Shown here one piece after another: positions 26,884 through 36,009 of a DNA stretch of 64,000 nucleotides (position 1 is its first letter; the number at the start of each line of letters is the position of its first letter). Source of the DNA: Plantibacter elymi (nom. nud.) (GTDB lineage: Bacteria; Actinomycetota; Actinomycetes; Actinomycetales; Microbacteriaceae); NCBI RefSeq assembly GCF_900177795.1, contig NZ_FXWJ01000004.1, forward strand, positions 372,001 through 436,000, given 5' to 3'. Made by a program: the position numbers and the translations under genes. Under the pieces are notes generated by a model that saw nothing but the letters and a program-made list of their open reading frames with translations, had not been told where the DNA came from and made no database searches.

Positions 26884-26936
26884 CCGGTCGGCGCACCCTG
26901 GACACCTCCCAGCACGTCGACCGAACGGAACGATCC

Positions 26937-27908
26937 ATGAGCACCCCCGTCACCCCAGCAACCAGCACCGACCTCGTCGACGCCGTCATCGTCGGCGGTG
27001 GCGCCGCCGGGCTCAGCGCAGCCATCATGCTCGGACGATCACGACGGTCCGTGATCGTCGTCGACGGCGGCGAGCCGCGGAACGCACCCGCCGACGGCGT
27101 GCACGGCTTCCTGACCCGAGAAGGCACCCCGCCTCGCGAGCTCCTGCGCCTCGGCCGCGCGGAGGTGGCATCCTACGGCGTCCGCGTCGTCGACGGTCAG
27201 GTCGTCGACGCGAGTCGGGATGATGAGGGATTCACCCTGACGACGGCGGACGGCGCGATCGTCCGAGGCCGCCGCCTCCTCATCGCCACCGGCACCGCCG
27301 ACGAGCTCCCGCCCATCCCCGGCCTCTGGGAGCGGTTCGGCCGCGACGCCCTCCACTGCCCCTACTGCCACGGCTGGGAGGTCCAGGACCGCGTGATCGG
27401 GGTCCTCGGCACGAACGCGGAGGCCGCAGCCCACCAGGCGCAGTTGTTCCGGCAGCTGAGCGCCCGGGTCGTCGTGCTCCGCAACACCGCGGGCGCCTTC
27501 ACGGCGGAGCAGGAGGCGGCGTTCGCGGCACGGGGCATCGAGGTGGTCGACGGCGTCGTGGAGCGACTCGAGATCGCCGACGACCGACTCGTCGGCGTGC
27601 GCCTGGAGGACGGCCGCACCGTCCCCGTCGAGGCGCTGGCCGTCGCCCCGGTCAACCGCGTGCGCGCCGAGGCGTTCACCGGCCTCGGGCTCCACACGCG
27701 ACCGCACCCGCGTGGAGCCGGATTCGGTGACGCGATCGGCGTCGACGAGCAGGGTGCCACCTCGGTGCCGGGTGTCTGGGCGGCCGGAGACGTCACGAAC
27801 CTGCGCACCCAGGTCCTCCAGGCGGCGGCCGCCGGATCGATGGCCGGCGCGATCATGAACGCCGACCTCGTCCAGGAGGACGTGCGCCGCGCGCTCGCGA
27901 AGCGGTAG
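26937..27908 (+). CDS. thioredoxin-reductase-like NAD(P)/FAD oxidoreductase
   Basis: A 323-residue flavoprotein. The FAD-binding AVIVGGGAAGLSAAIMLGRSRR is near residue 16. GTADELPPIPGLWERFG is followed by CPYCHGWE, a CxxC in the position of the redox-active pair of thioredoxin reductase. The NAD(P) segment VIGVLGTNAEAAAHQAQL deviates from GxGxxA. The FAD-binding GVWAAGDVTN is near the end. Such stand-alone enzymes next to XRE-cupin regulators are common in actinobacteria, with unknown substrates. Confidence 0.9.
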   Translation: MSTPVTPATSTDLVDAVIVGGGAAGLSAAIMLGRSRRSVIVVDGGEPRNAPADGVHGFLTREGTPPRELLRLGRAEVASYGVRVVDGQVVDASRDDEGFTLTTADGAIVRGRRLLIATGTADELPPIPGLWERFGRDALHCPYCHGWEVQDRVIGVLGTNAEAAAHQAQLFRQLSARVVVLRNTAGAFTAEQEAAFAARGIEVVDGVVERLEIADDRLVGVRLEDGRTVPVEALAVAPVNRVRAEAFTGLGLHTRPHPRGAGFGDAIGVDEQGATSVPGVWAAGDVTNLRTQVLQAAAAGSMAGAIMNADLVQEDVRRALAKR

Positions 27909-27948
27909 AACCACCACTGTCGCGCGAGACGCGGACGTGGGACGATGA

Positions 27949-27978
27949 CGGCACGGGGGCAGCGGCTCCCGTGCCGTC
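27949..27978 (+). terminator. hairpin between oxidoreductase and DUF1801 gene
   Basis: ACGGCACGGG pairs with CCCGTGCCGT around a 10-base loop, 41 bases after the oxidoreductase stop and 22 bases before the next ATG. There is no T tract. It could end the first transcript or form in the leader of the second. Confidence 0.5.
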
Positions 27979-27999
27979 TCCGTTCCGACGAGGAGAGAC

Positions 28000-28374
28000 A
28001 TGCCGGGCGCACCCACCACGATCGACGACTACCTCGCCGCGCAACCCACCGACGCCGCGGACGCCATCGAGGAGATCCGACTCCGCGTCCACCGCATCGT
28101 GCCTGGAGTCACCGAGGCCATCCGCTACGGCATGCCGACCTTCATGCTCGACGACCGCTACCTGCTCTACCTCGGCGCCTGGAAACACCACATCGCCCTG
28201 TACTCGATCCCGCCGTTCGACGGCCCCCTCCAGAACGCCGTCGCCGACTACCGGGCCGCGAAGGACACGCTGCAGTTCCCGTTCAGCCGGCCGATCCCCT
28301 TCGACCTGATCGACCGCATCGTCACGGAGCTGTTGGAGCGGCGTCGGGCGGCGGACGCACGCCACGAGCACTGA
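28000..28374 (+). CDS. DUF1801 domain protein
   Basis: A 124-residue member of the YdhG/DUF1801 family: IDDYLAAQPTDAADAIEEIRLRVHRIVPGVTEAIRYGMPTF, a YLGAWKHHIALYSIPPF strand pair, and KDTLQFPFSRPIPFDLI. Families of this type are small cytoplasmic proteins of unknown role. GGAGAG precedes the ATG by 4 bases. A second DUF1801-type protein is at 34139-34516. Confidence 0.88.
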   Translation: MPGAPTTIDDYLAAQPTDAADAIEEIRLRVHRIVPGVTEAIRYGMPTFMLDDRYLLYLGAWKHHIALYSIPPFDGPLQNAVADYRAAKDTLQFPFSRPIPFDLIDRIVTELLERRRAADARHEH

Positions 28375-28385
28375 GGGAGAGCGCC

Positions 28386-28505
28386 CTTCGACAGGCTCAG
28401 GGACCGGGGAAGGGTGCTCAGGGACCGAGGGAAGGGTGCTCAGGGACCGGGGAAGGGTGCTCAGGGACCGGGGAAGGGTGCTCAGAGACCGGGGAATGGT
28501 GCGCT
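28386..28505. repeat. five tandem copies of a 21-bp repeat
   Basis: The unit TGCTCAGGGACCGGGGAAGGG repeats five times with single-base differences, between convergent genes. The first unit starts inside a CCCTTCGACAGGCTCAGGG core like those near the DUF222 gene. Confidence 0.9.
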
Positions 28506-28511
28506 GCGACG

Positions 28512-29714
28512 TCACGGGAGTATCGCGCCCGCACCCTGGGCCAGCCAGAGCCCGACGGTGGCGAGGGCCACCGTCAGCGGGGCGACCACGAACCCGAGCG
28601 CGATGAAGCGGCCCCAACCGAACTCGACGTCCGCCGCGGTGAGCCGCGCGTGCCAGAGCAGCGTCGCGAGTGCCGCCCACGGGGTGATGAGCGCGCCCGC
28701 GTTCACGCCGATGAGCAGGGCGGCGAAGCGCACGGGGTCGCCGGCCACCGGCTCGAGGGCGAGGTACGCCGGGAGGTTGTCGACGAGGTTGGCACTCGCC
28801 ATACCGACCCCCGCCAGTTGCAGGAGCGCCAGGAGCGAGTCGCCGGTCCCCGCGATGGACGCGAGCGCCCGCGCGAGTCCGAGAGCGTGGGCCGCCTCGA
28901 CCACGAGGAACAGCCCTGAGGCGAGCAGGACGAGCTGCCACGGGACCAGCGCCGGACGCAGCGCCGCCGGACGCCGGATGAGGAACACCACGACGAGGAC
29001 CACCGCCGCACCGACCGCCGACATCCACACCGGGATGCCGGACACCAGCAGCGGCAGGAGCACGAGCACCACGACCCCGGACGTCCACAGCAGCACCCGG
29101 TCGTCGTCCTGCGCTTCCACGTCCACCGTGTAGGCACCGGCGAGCTGGCGGCGGTACACGATGGCGAGGACCACGCACGGGACCACGACCGCGATGATCG
29201 CAGGGACGACCATGAGCGCTGCGAATCCGCCGGGGCCGAGCGGGCCACCACCCGACGCTGTGGCGGCCTCGTCGATCGCGTGCTCCGCGAGCAGGTTGGT
29301 GAGGTTCGACACCGGCAACAGCAGCGACGCCGTGCACGCCAGCCAGACGGTGGTCAGGGCGAACGGCACCGGCGACAGCCCGGCGTGTCTCGCGAGCGTG
29401 ATGACGACCGGCGTCAGGAGGACGGCCGTGGTGTCGAGCGAGAGGAAGACGGTGCTGAGCGTTGCCAGCGCGACGACGAGCAGCCACAGTAACCAGGTGC
29501 TCCCCCGACCCCAGCGCACGAGCCGCGAGGCGACGAGGGTGAACAGGCCGGCGTCCGCAGCGAGTTCGGCGACGACGGTGATCGCGACGACGAACAGGAG
29601 GATCGGCCACACGCGGTCGGCGATGCCGAGCGCCTCCGGGGCGGGGAGGACACCGGTGAGGATCGCGATCGTCCCGATGACGAGCAGCACGAGGCCGAGC
29701 ACGGCACTGCGCAC
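28512..29714 (-). CDS. SLC13/ArsB-NhaD superfamily ion transporter
   Basis: A 400-residue polytopic membrane protein with about ten to eleven helices. LATLSTVFLSLDTTAVLLTPVVITLARHAG and LLPVSNLTNLLAEHA form the first helix-hairpin repeat. GVGMASANLVDNLPAYLALEP, GVNAGALITPWAALATLLWH form the second. This is the inverted repeat typical of the ion transporter (ArsB/NhaD/CitMHS) superfamily. The substrate could be arsenite, sodium or a dicarboxylate. No arsenic genes are adjacent. Confidence 0.85.
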   Translation of the reverse strand: MRSAVLGLVLLVIGTIAILTGVLPAPEALGIADRVWPILLFVVAITVVAELAADAGLFTLVASRLVRWGRGSTWLLWLLVVALATLSTVFLSLDTTAVLLTPVVITLARHAGLSPVPFALTTVWLACTASLLLPVSNLTNLLAEHAIDEAATASGGGPLGPGGFAALMVVPAIIAVVVPCVVLAIVYRRQLAGAYTVDVEAQDDDRVLLWTSGVVVLVLLPLLVSGIPVWMSAVGAAVVLVVVFLIRRPAALRPALVPWQLVLLASGLFLVVEAAHALGLARALASIAGTGDSLLALLQLAGVGMASANLVDNLPAYLALEPVAGDPVRFAALLIGVNAGALITPWAALATLLWHARLTAADVEFGWGRFIALGFVVAPLTVALATVGLWLAQGAGAILP

Positions 29715-29827
29715 GAGGCCTCCTTCACCACCGGTCCGTCGGTGCGCTGTCGCCCGCTCGGCAGTCGATCATACGACGGCCGTTGCGGCGATCGCCGTCG
29801 GGACGGCAGCAGATCGCCTGCGAGGTC

Positions 29828-29843
29828 GCCCCGAACTGGGGGC
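29828..29843 (+). promoter_or_regulatory. C4-N5-G4 box upstream of giant protein 1 (box E)
   Basis: GCCCCGAACTGGGGGC is a near-palindrome 125 bases before the giant gene. It matches the shape and flanking GGGGGCA of the boxes at 48648-48686 and 62277-62314. No second box is clear here. Confidence 0.5.
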
Positions 29844-29967
29844 ATCAGCAGCCTTGGAACCGCGGCGACGGGCTGAGAGCATCGAAAGACGTGCCGAAGC
29901 AGATGCGTGGTGCTCTGGCCGCCCACGCTTCCGGTGCGCCATCATCACCGGAACAAAGGGGAACACC

Positions 29968-32900
29968 GTGGGTCGACTGCGAACCGAGCGAGCCGACGAT
30001 CCGCGGACGTCCCTGACGAGGCGCTGGGCCACCGCCCTCGCCGGATCGGTCGCGACGGCGGCGCTGCTCGTCGGGGCACTGGTCCCGGCCACCGCCGCAG
30101 TCGCCGACAGCGCACCGGTCGACCCGGCGAACCCGCTCACCCCGACCACCGTGACCGCCGACGCCCTGCCGACGCCCCAGATCGACGGCGTCGTCTGGGA
30201 CCAGGTCGTCGCGGGCGGGACGGTGTTCGTCGGTGGCCAGTTCACCACCGCCCGCCCGGCCGGCGCCGCCGTCGGCGTCGGGACCGTCCCGCGCTCCAAC
30301 TTCCTCGCCTACGACCTCGCGACCGGTGGGTTGCGCACCGACATCACGACGTCGTTCGACGGCCAGATCCGGGCCATGGCCGTCTCCCCGGACCAGTCCC
30401 GGCTCTACGTCGCGGGTTCCTTCACGAAGGTGGACGGCTCGACCCGCTACCGCGTCGCCGCGTTCTCCCTCCCGTCGATGACCCTCGTCTCGACCTTCGC
30501 GCCGACCGTCAATGCGACGGTCGAGTCCATCGCGGTGACGTCCGGCAGCGTCTACCTGGGCGGCATCTTCACCTCGGTCCAGAAGACCGAACGGCTCCGC
30601 GGAGCTGCGCTCAACGCCACGAACGCGGCACTGCAGCCGTGGAACCCGTCGGTGCTGGGTGGCTCGGTCAAGGCGATCGTCGTGTCGCCGGACGGGTCGA
30701 AGGTCGTCCTCGGCGGCGGATTCACCTCGATCGGCGGATCGACCGAACCCGGGCTCGGCATGGGTGCCGTCAGCGGCGACACCGGTGGGATCCTCCCGTG
30801 GGCCGCGAACTCCATCATTCGCAACGGTGGGACGAAGTCGTCCGTCTTCTCGCTCTCCTCCGATGCCGACAGCGTCTACGGCGTCGGCTACCAGCACAGC
30901 CAGGGTGGGAAGGCCACCGAGGGCACGTTCCGGATGCGCTGGTCGGACGGCGGCCTCGACTGGCTGGCGGACTGCCACGGCGACAGCTACTCCGTGCAGG
31001 TCGTCGGCGACGTCGTCTACACCGCGGGTCATGCGCACGCCTGCGACAACACCGGCGGATTCCCAAACTCGGACGGGTACCACCGCGCCGTCGCCTTCTC
31101 GAAGCAGAGCGTCGGCCGGGTCGCCCACAACACGCCGCCCGGTGGCTGGACCTACGGCAACTTCGAGGGCAACCCGGCCACGCAGCTGCTGCACTGGTTC
31201 CCGGACATGAACGCCGGCACCTTCACCGGACTGAACCAGGGTCCGTGGGACGTCACCGCCGGCGGCGACTACGTGCTCTACGCCGGCGAGTTCACCACGG
31301 TCAACGGCGCTCCTCAGCAGGGCCTCGCCCGGTTCGCCACCCGTGCGGCCTCGACGAACGCGCAGGGCCCGCAGCTCGGGGGTTCGAAGATGACCCCGCG
31401 CGTCACCGCCGTCGGTGGCGGCGCCGCGAAGGTCACCTGGCCCTCCAACGAGGACCGCGACAACGCCGTGCTCCGGTACGACGTCATCCGAGACAACGCG
31501 ACCACCGCACCCGTGTTCACGGTCAACGCGGCCTCCTCGTTCTGGGACAAGCCGGATCTGACCTTCGTCGACCAGGGGTTGACCCCTGGGCGGAGCTACT
31601 CGTACCGGGTGAAGACGACCGATGCGACGGGCAACACCGCCTGGGGTGACAACGTGTCGTTCACGGCCACGGACGGCGCTCCCATCGCGTCCACCGACCT
31701 GGACCGCACCGTCCTCGCGGACAGCCCGTCCCACTACTGGTCCCTCAACGAGGCGTCCGGCACCACCGGCGGCGACTGGGCGGGCGGCGGCGACCTGCAG
31801 CTGACCGGCACGACCCTCGCGCGCGGCCAGGCCGGAGCGGAGTCCGACGGCAGCGGCACGTCCACGGCCTTCGGCGGGGACGCGCGGGGCGTGACGGCGA
31901 CCACCGAACCGTTCACCAACCGCTTCACCCTCGAGGCGTGGGTCCAGACGACGACCACGTCGGGCGGTCCGATCATCGGTGCCTCCAACGGCACTGCGCT
32001 CGGCTCCGGCAACCGCGACCGACTGGTCTACCTCGGCAACGACGGACGCGTCCGCTTCGGCCTGTACCCGGGGACCGTGCGCACCGTCACGTCGACCAGC
32101 GCGGTCAACGACGGCGCGTGGCACCACGTGGTCGCCGTCCTCGGGAACACCGGCCAGCAGATCTACATCGACGGCGTCCTCGAGGCCGAGGACACCGGGA
32201 CCGTCCGGGGCCAGGACTACAGCGGCTACTGGACCGTCGGCGGCACCTCGCTCTCCGGCTGGCCCGACCGACCATCGAGCGACCACTTGGACGGCAAGCT
32301 CGACGACGTCGCGGTATACCCGCGGGCGCTCACCGGCGCGCAGCTCGCCGCACACCATGCCGTCGGCACGGACGGCATCGCGCCCGAGCCGGAGAACCAG
32401 GCGCCCACCGCTGCCTTCACCGCGACGGGAGACCTCCTGACCGTCTCCGTCGACGGAACCGCCTCGACCGACGCCGACGGCACCGTCACCGCGTACGCCT
32501 GGGACTTCGGGGACGGCGCGACCGGTGCGGGAGCCACGGCGAGCCACACGTATACGGCGGCGGGCGACTACACCGTCTCCCTCACGGTGACCGACAACGA
32601 CGGAGCGACCGCGACAGCGACCCGCTCCGTCACGGCCACCGCTCCGGTCGTGACGGAGCCGACGGCGACACTCTTCGCGTCGGACGCCTTCGACCGCTCG
32701 GCGACGAGCGCGTGGGGCGACGCCCCGACCGGTGGCACCTGGACGGTCACGGGCGGGAAGACCGCGTTCGCCGTCTCCGGCTCGGCCGCCACGATCCAGG
32801 CTCCCGCCGGGGGCACGCGGACCGCACGCCTCAATGCCGTCTCGGAGGCCTCGGCGGACGTGCTGACCGATGTGGCCCCCTCGGTCATCGCGAACGGAGG

Positions 32901-34077
32901 TGGCGCCTACTACTCGGTCATCACCCGTCAGGTCGGTTCCGTCGCCTACTCGGCACGCCTCTGGTACCGCGCGGCGAACGACGTCCGCCTGCAGCTGCTG
33001 TCCGGATCGACCGTGCTCGTCTCGCAGAAGATCGACGGACTGACCGCAGCCGCGGCCGACGCCCTCCACCTGCGCGCGGCCGCCGGCGCCCCGGTCGACG
33101 GCGTGACCTCGCTCAGCGCCAAGGTGTGGGCAGGGTCGGCCGCGGAACCCGCTGACTGGCAGGTGACGGCTTCGGACACCAACGCCGCACTGCAGGCACC
33201 CGGCGGCGTCGGACTGTCCGGCTATGTGTCCGGGTCGGCGACCAACGGGCCGGTGACCTTCACGGTCGGCAGCTTCGACGCGATCGCCGCCGGCGGACGC
33301 GAGGCAGCCGCCACCGCGCCTGAACCGACCGATCCCGCCGACCCGACTCCGGTCGAACCGACGGAGCCGGTGACCCCGACGGAGCCGACGACACCGGTCG
33401 AACCCACGGAGCCGACCACGCCGACCGAACCGTCGGAGCCGACCACGCCGGCCGAGCCGACACCGCTCGTCTCCGACGACTTCGCCCGCACCGTCACGAG
33501 CGGCTGGGGTGACGCGACCGTCGGCGGCACCTGGACTCTCACGGGTGGGAAGACCGGCTTCGGCGTCTCGTCGGGCCGTGGCACGATCGCGGCGACCCCG
33601 GGCGCGACCCGGACGGCGATCCTCGCTGCCACCCCCGTCGCCGCCGCGCAGACCTCCGTGACCTTCTCACTCGACCAGGCGCCGACCGGCGGTGGACAGT
33701 TCGTGTCGCTCATCGCCCGGCAGATCGGCGCGGACCGCTACGTCACCCGCGCCTGGGTCCAGGCGACCGGGGTCGTCCAGCTCCAGGTCCAGCGCAACGG
33801 CAGCACCATCAGTGCGGTGAACCTGGCCGGGACGGCGGTCACTGCGGGGACCGAGATCCATCTCGTGACGAGGACGACCGGTACGACGAGCACGACGATC
33901 GAGGCCAAGGCCTGGACCGGCGACACCGAACCCACGGCCTTCCAGCTCGCCGTGGTCGACGACACGGCGGCGCTGCAGGGCTCCGGTGTCGTCGGGGTCG
34001 GCTTCTACCTCTCCGGTTCCGCCCAGGCCGCGACCAGTGTCTCGTTCCGCGACCTCCGCGTGCTGCCGGTCGGCTAG
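29968..34077 (+). CDS. giant secreted propeller-LamG-PKD protein 1 (1369 aa)
   Basis: A GTG start 5 bases after AAAGGGGAA gives 1369 residues. The signal peptide is residues 18-46. Residues 60-455 look like a beta-propeller of six or seven blades, with repeats such as VSPDQSRLYVAGSFTKVDG. They contain a distinctive DCHGDSYSV (335-343) and HAHAC (355-359). Residues 471-566 are fibronectin-III-like; 575-800 a LamG/concanavalin fold (WVQTTTTSGGPIIG, WHHVVAVL); 810-894 a PKD domain (YAWDFGDGATG). Domain X (SDAFDRS...) fills 905-1107 and 1170-1369, split by a Pro/Thr/Glu linker. There is no sortase motif or membrane anchor. It is probably a secreted or glycan-bound surface protein and is homologous to 56760-62156. 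Confidence 0.88.
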   Translation: MGRLRTERADDPRTSLTRRWATALAGSVATAALLVGALVPATAAVADSAPVDPANPLTPTTVTADALPTPQIDGVVWDQVVAGGTVFVGGQFTTARPAGAAVGVGTVPRSNFLAYDLATGGLRTDITTSFDGQIRAMAVSPDQSRLYVAGSFTKVDGSTRYRVAAFSLPSMTLVSTFAPTVNATVESIAVTSGSVYLGGIFTSVQKTERLRGAALNATNAALQPWNPSVLGGSVKAIVVSPDGSKVVLGGGFTSIGGSTEPGLGMGAVSGDTGGILPWAANSIIRNGGTKSSVFSLSSDADSVYGVGYQHSQGGKATEGTFRMRWSDGGLDWLADCHGDSYSVQVVGDVVYTAGHAHACDNTGGFPNSDGYHRAVAFSKQSVGRVAHNTPPGGWTYGNFEGNPATQLLHWFPDMNAGTFTGLNQGPWDVTAGGDYVLYAGEFTTVNGAPQQGLARFATRAASTNAQGPQLGGSKMTPRVTAVGGGAAKVTWPSNEDRDNAVLRYDVIRDNATTAPVFTVNAASSFWDKPDLTFVDQGLTPGRSYSYRVKTTDATGNTAWGDNVSFTATDGAPIASTDLDRTVLADSPSHYWSLNEASGTTGGDWAGGGDLQLTGTTLARGQAGAESDGSGTSTAFGGDARGVTATTEPFTNRFTLEAWVQTTTTSGGPIIGASNGTALGSGNRDRLVYLGNDGRVRFGLYPGTVRTVTSTSAVNDGAWHHVVAVLGNTGQQIYIDGVLEAEDTGTVRGQDYSGYWTVGGTSLSGWPDRPSSDHLDGKLDDVAVYPRALTGAQLAAHHAVGTDGIAPEPENQAPTAAFTATGDLLTVSVDGTASTDADGTVTAYAWDFGDGATGAGATASHTYTAAGDYTVSLTVTDNDGATATATRSVTATAPVVTEPTATLFASDAFDRSATSAWGDAPTGGTWTVTGGKTAFAVSGSAATIQAPAGGTRTARLNAVSEASADVLTDVAPSVIANGGGAYYSVITRQVGSVAYSARLWYRAANDVRLQLLSGSTVLVSQKIDGLTAAAADALHLRAAAGAPVDGVTSLSAKVWAGSAAEPADWQVTASDTNAALQAPGGVGLSGYVSGSATNGPVTFTVGSFDAIAAGGREAAATAPEPTDPADPTPVEPTEPVTPTEPTTPVEPTEPTTPTEPSEPTTPAEPTPLVSDDFARTVTSGWGDATVGGTWTLTGGKTGFGVSSGRGTIAATPGATRTAILAATPVAAAQTSVTFSLDQAPTGGGQFVSLIARQIGADRYVTRAWVQATGVVQLQVQRNGSTISAVNLAGTAVTAGTEIHLVTRTTGTTSTTIEAKAWTGDTEPTAFQLAVVDDTAALQGSGVVGVGFYLSGSAQAATSVSFRDLRVLPVG

Positions 34078-34138
34078 TCCGGCCTCTGGTCGCACCCGGA
34101 ACCACGCCGCCGCCATCCCCGATCCGCGATCGGAGAGG

Positions 34139-34516
34139 TCAGGCCCGGACCCAGCGCCCGATGAGCTCGAGGAGGGCCGGCTCGGCGGCCTCCGCCGCTT
34201 CGATGCTCGAGAAGGTCACGACGCCGCGATCAGGCGCAGCCCACACTGCGAGTCCAGTCGGGTCGTCGAACCGGAAGTGCTCGACGTCGTCCCGCCGGAG
34301 CACACCCCGGTGCAGGATGACGCGGATCCGGTTCGCCGGGTGCAGGGCGAACGTGACGCGGTCCTCGCCGCCGTGGACGAAGCTGGGCGCCTTCCACTTG
34401 AGGTGCTCCGAGAAGCCCTCGTCCGAGGCCATGATCGCCTCGCGCAGACGGACCACCGCCGGCTTCAGCTGGTGCGTCAGGGAGGCGAGGTAGGCGTCCA
34501 CCTCGGCGGAGGTCAT
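34139..34516 (-). CDS. DUF1801-type protein, second copy
   Basis: A 125-residue protein from ATG 34516: SAEVDAYLASLTHQLKPAVVRLREAIMA, HLKWKAPSFVHGGEDRVTF, RVILHRGVLRR, and ending LLELIGRWVRA. This is the DUF1801 / YdhG-like pattern. It begins 4 bases after the NlpC/P60 stop and is likely its operon partner. The frame is open further upstream, but that is antisense to nothing useful and overlaps the NlpC gene. Confidence 0.82.
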   Translation of the reverse strand: MTSAEVDAYLASLTHQLKPAVVRLREAIMASDEGFSEHLKWKAPSFVHGGEDRVTFALHPANRIRVILHRGVLRRDDVEHFRFDDPTGLAVWAAPDRGVVTFSSIEAAEAAEPALLELIGRWVRA

Positions 34517-34520
34517 GGGA

Positions 34521-35837
34521 TCAACCCGTCGGGCGACCGACGTAGGCGGCGACGTCGCCCGATCCCCAGATGCCGCCGACACGGGTGCCCGCGCGCTCGT
34601 TGGCGGCCTCGACGATCTGACCGTTCCCCAGGTAGATGGCGACGTGGTAGTAGTCGTAGCCGCTCGACCAGAAGATGAGGTCGCCGCGCTGCTTCTGGCT
34701 GTAGGGCACGAGGCGCCCCTGCGACTGCATCGTGTAGTACTGGTTGGTCGCCGAGTGCGTCCCGATGCCGCTGCCGTAGGCCGCGCGGGTGAGTCCCGAG
34801 CAATCCCAGACGTTCGGCCCGGAACCGCCGAGCTGGTACCCCTTGCCGACCTGGGCCAGTGCGAAGGCGATCGCCGACTCGACGCCGGCGGAGTTCGGTG
34901 GAGCCACGGGAGCACCGCCGCCACCACCGCTGGAGGCACCGCCACCGGAGGATGCACCGCCACCGCCACCGCTCGACCCGCCACCACCGGACGAGCCGCC
35001 GGACGCGGGAGGGGTGTTCGCCGCCGCTGCCGCGGCGGCCGCTGCGGCGGCCTCCGCCGCCTGACGGGCGGACTCACCGGCGGCGTAGCCGCGCTCGGTC
35101 TCCGCCGTGGTGTTCTTCAGTGAGGCGAGCTGGGCGTAGAGCTGGTCGGCCTGCTGCTCCTGTGCCGCCACCGCCGCCGATGCCGCCGCCGATGCGCTCT
35201 CCGCTTCGTCGTACTTCGTCTGCGCTTCGCCCTCGAGGCGTTCGCGTTCCGTCTTCGCGACCTCCGCCTGGTCGGTGAGACCGCTCGCCGCGTTGCGGTC
35301 GGTCACCGCCTCGGCGTAGCTCGCGGCGTTCCGCTCCCCCAGCTTGTCCATGACGGAGAGCCTCGACAGCAGGTCGTCGGACTTGCCGGCACCGAGCACC
35401 AGGTCGAGGGAGACGTCCCCGCCGCCACCGCGCGACAGCTGCGCGATGAGCGCGCCGGCACGTTGCTTCGAGACCTTGGCGGCGGCGGCGGCCGCCTCGG
35501 CCTGCCCACGGAGCGCCGACTCGCGCGCGGTCGCCTCGGTCACGGCGTCCTGCGCCTGCCGGTAGGCCTCAGCGGCGATCTGCGCCGTTCGGAAGGCCGC
35601 GTCAGACTGCTGCTGGAGCGAGGCGATGAGCGCGGTGATGTTGGTGATCTCGGCGGCCTTGGCGGTCTCGCTCGACTTGGCGGCCTCGACGTCCGCCCAG
35701 CTGGGGTAGTCGTCCGCGTGCGCCGGGAGCACGCCGAGGGTGAGTGACGCCGTGACGACGCCCACTGAGAGGGCCATCGCCAGCCAGGGTCGGCGGCGGC
35801 CGTGCTGCGCACCAGGCGTTCGTGCGGGGGTCATCAC
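34521..35837 (-). CDS. secreted coiled-coil NlpC/P60 peptidoglycan hydrolase
   Basis: A 438-residue RipA-like DL-endopeptidase. The signal peptide (residues 19-41, ending AHA) leads to DDYPSWADVEAAKSSE, then about 220 residues of coiled coil (ITNITALIASLQQQSD onward), a poly-Ala run and a Gly/Ser linker. The catalytic domain from about residue 318 has the Cys in VWDCSGLTRAAYGSG, LIFWSSGYDYYHVAIYLGNG with the His, and QIVEAANE. The active site is complete. The N-terminal half is shared with the two M23 genes. Two GTGAC-N4-GTGA(C/T) repeats stand upstream. Confidence 0.94.
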   Translation of the reverse strand: MMTPARTPGAQHGRRRPWLAMALSVGVVTASLTLGVLPAHADDYPSWADVEAAKSSETAKAAEITNITALIASLQQQSDAAFRTAQIAAEAYRQAQDAVTEATARESALRGQAEAAAAAAKVSKQRAGALIAQLSRGGGGDVSLDLVLGAGKSDDLLSRLSVMDKLGERNAASYAEAVTDRNAASGLTDQAEVAKTERERLEGEAQTKYDEAESASAAASAAVAAQEQQADQLYAQLASLKNTTAETERGYAAGESARQAAEAAAAAAAAAAANTPPASGGSSGGGGSSGGGGGASSGGGASSGGGGGAPVAPPNSAGVESAIAFALAQVGKGYQLGGSGPNVWDCSGLTRAAYGSGIGTHSATNQYYTMQSQGRLVPYSQKQRGDLIFWSSGYDYYHVAIYLGNGQIVEAANERAGTRVGGIWGSGDVAAYVGRPTG

Positions 35838-35893
35838 TTCTCCAGTCCGACGACACGATCACGGCGACCTCGGCGGGTCGCGGCCGTCATCCT

Positions 35894-35934
35894 GTCACAA
35901 CAGTCACAATAGAAACTTTGATCACACTAGTCAC
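35894..35934 (-). promoter_or_regulatory. two GTGAC-N4-GTGA(C/T) repeat pairs upstream of NlpC/P60 gene
   Basis: On the minus strand GTGAC-TAGT-GTGAT (35921-35934) and GTGAC-TGTT-GTGAC (35894-35907) stand 57-97 bases before the ATG. Each pair has a 9-base period. The unusually AT-rich stretch AAAGTTTCTATTG between them probably holds the promoter. The rest of the 332-base gap holds the CTTCGACAGGCTCAG repeats. Confidence 0.5.
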
Positions 35935-36009
35935 TCCGGCCCCGGAGCACCAGCTCGGATCCCCCCGGACGGGTCACGGGCGTGCCGCGGGGTGGCCCGA
36001 TGTGCACGG

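Noticed and set aside
29845-33069. 1074-codon frame antisense to giant protein 1
   Set aside because: Long antisense frames are expected in GC-rich genes with biased third positions; the Arg/Asp/Gly-rich product lacks any domain, whereas the plus strand has PKD and LamG domains.
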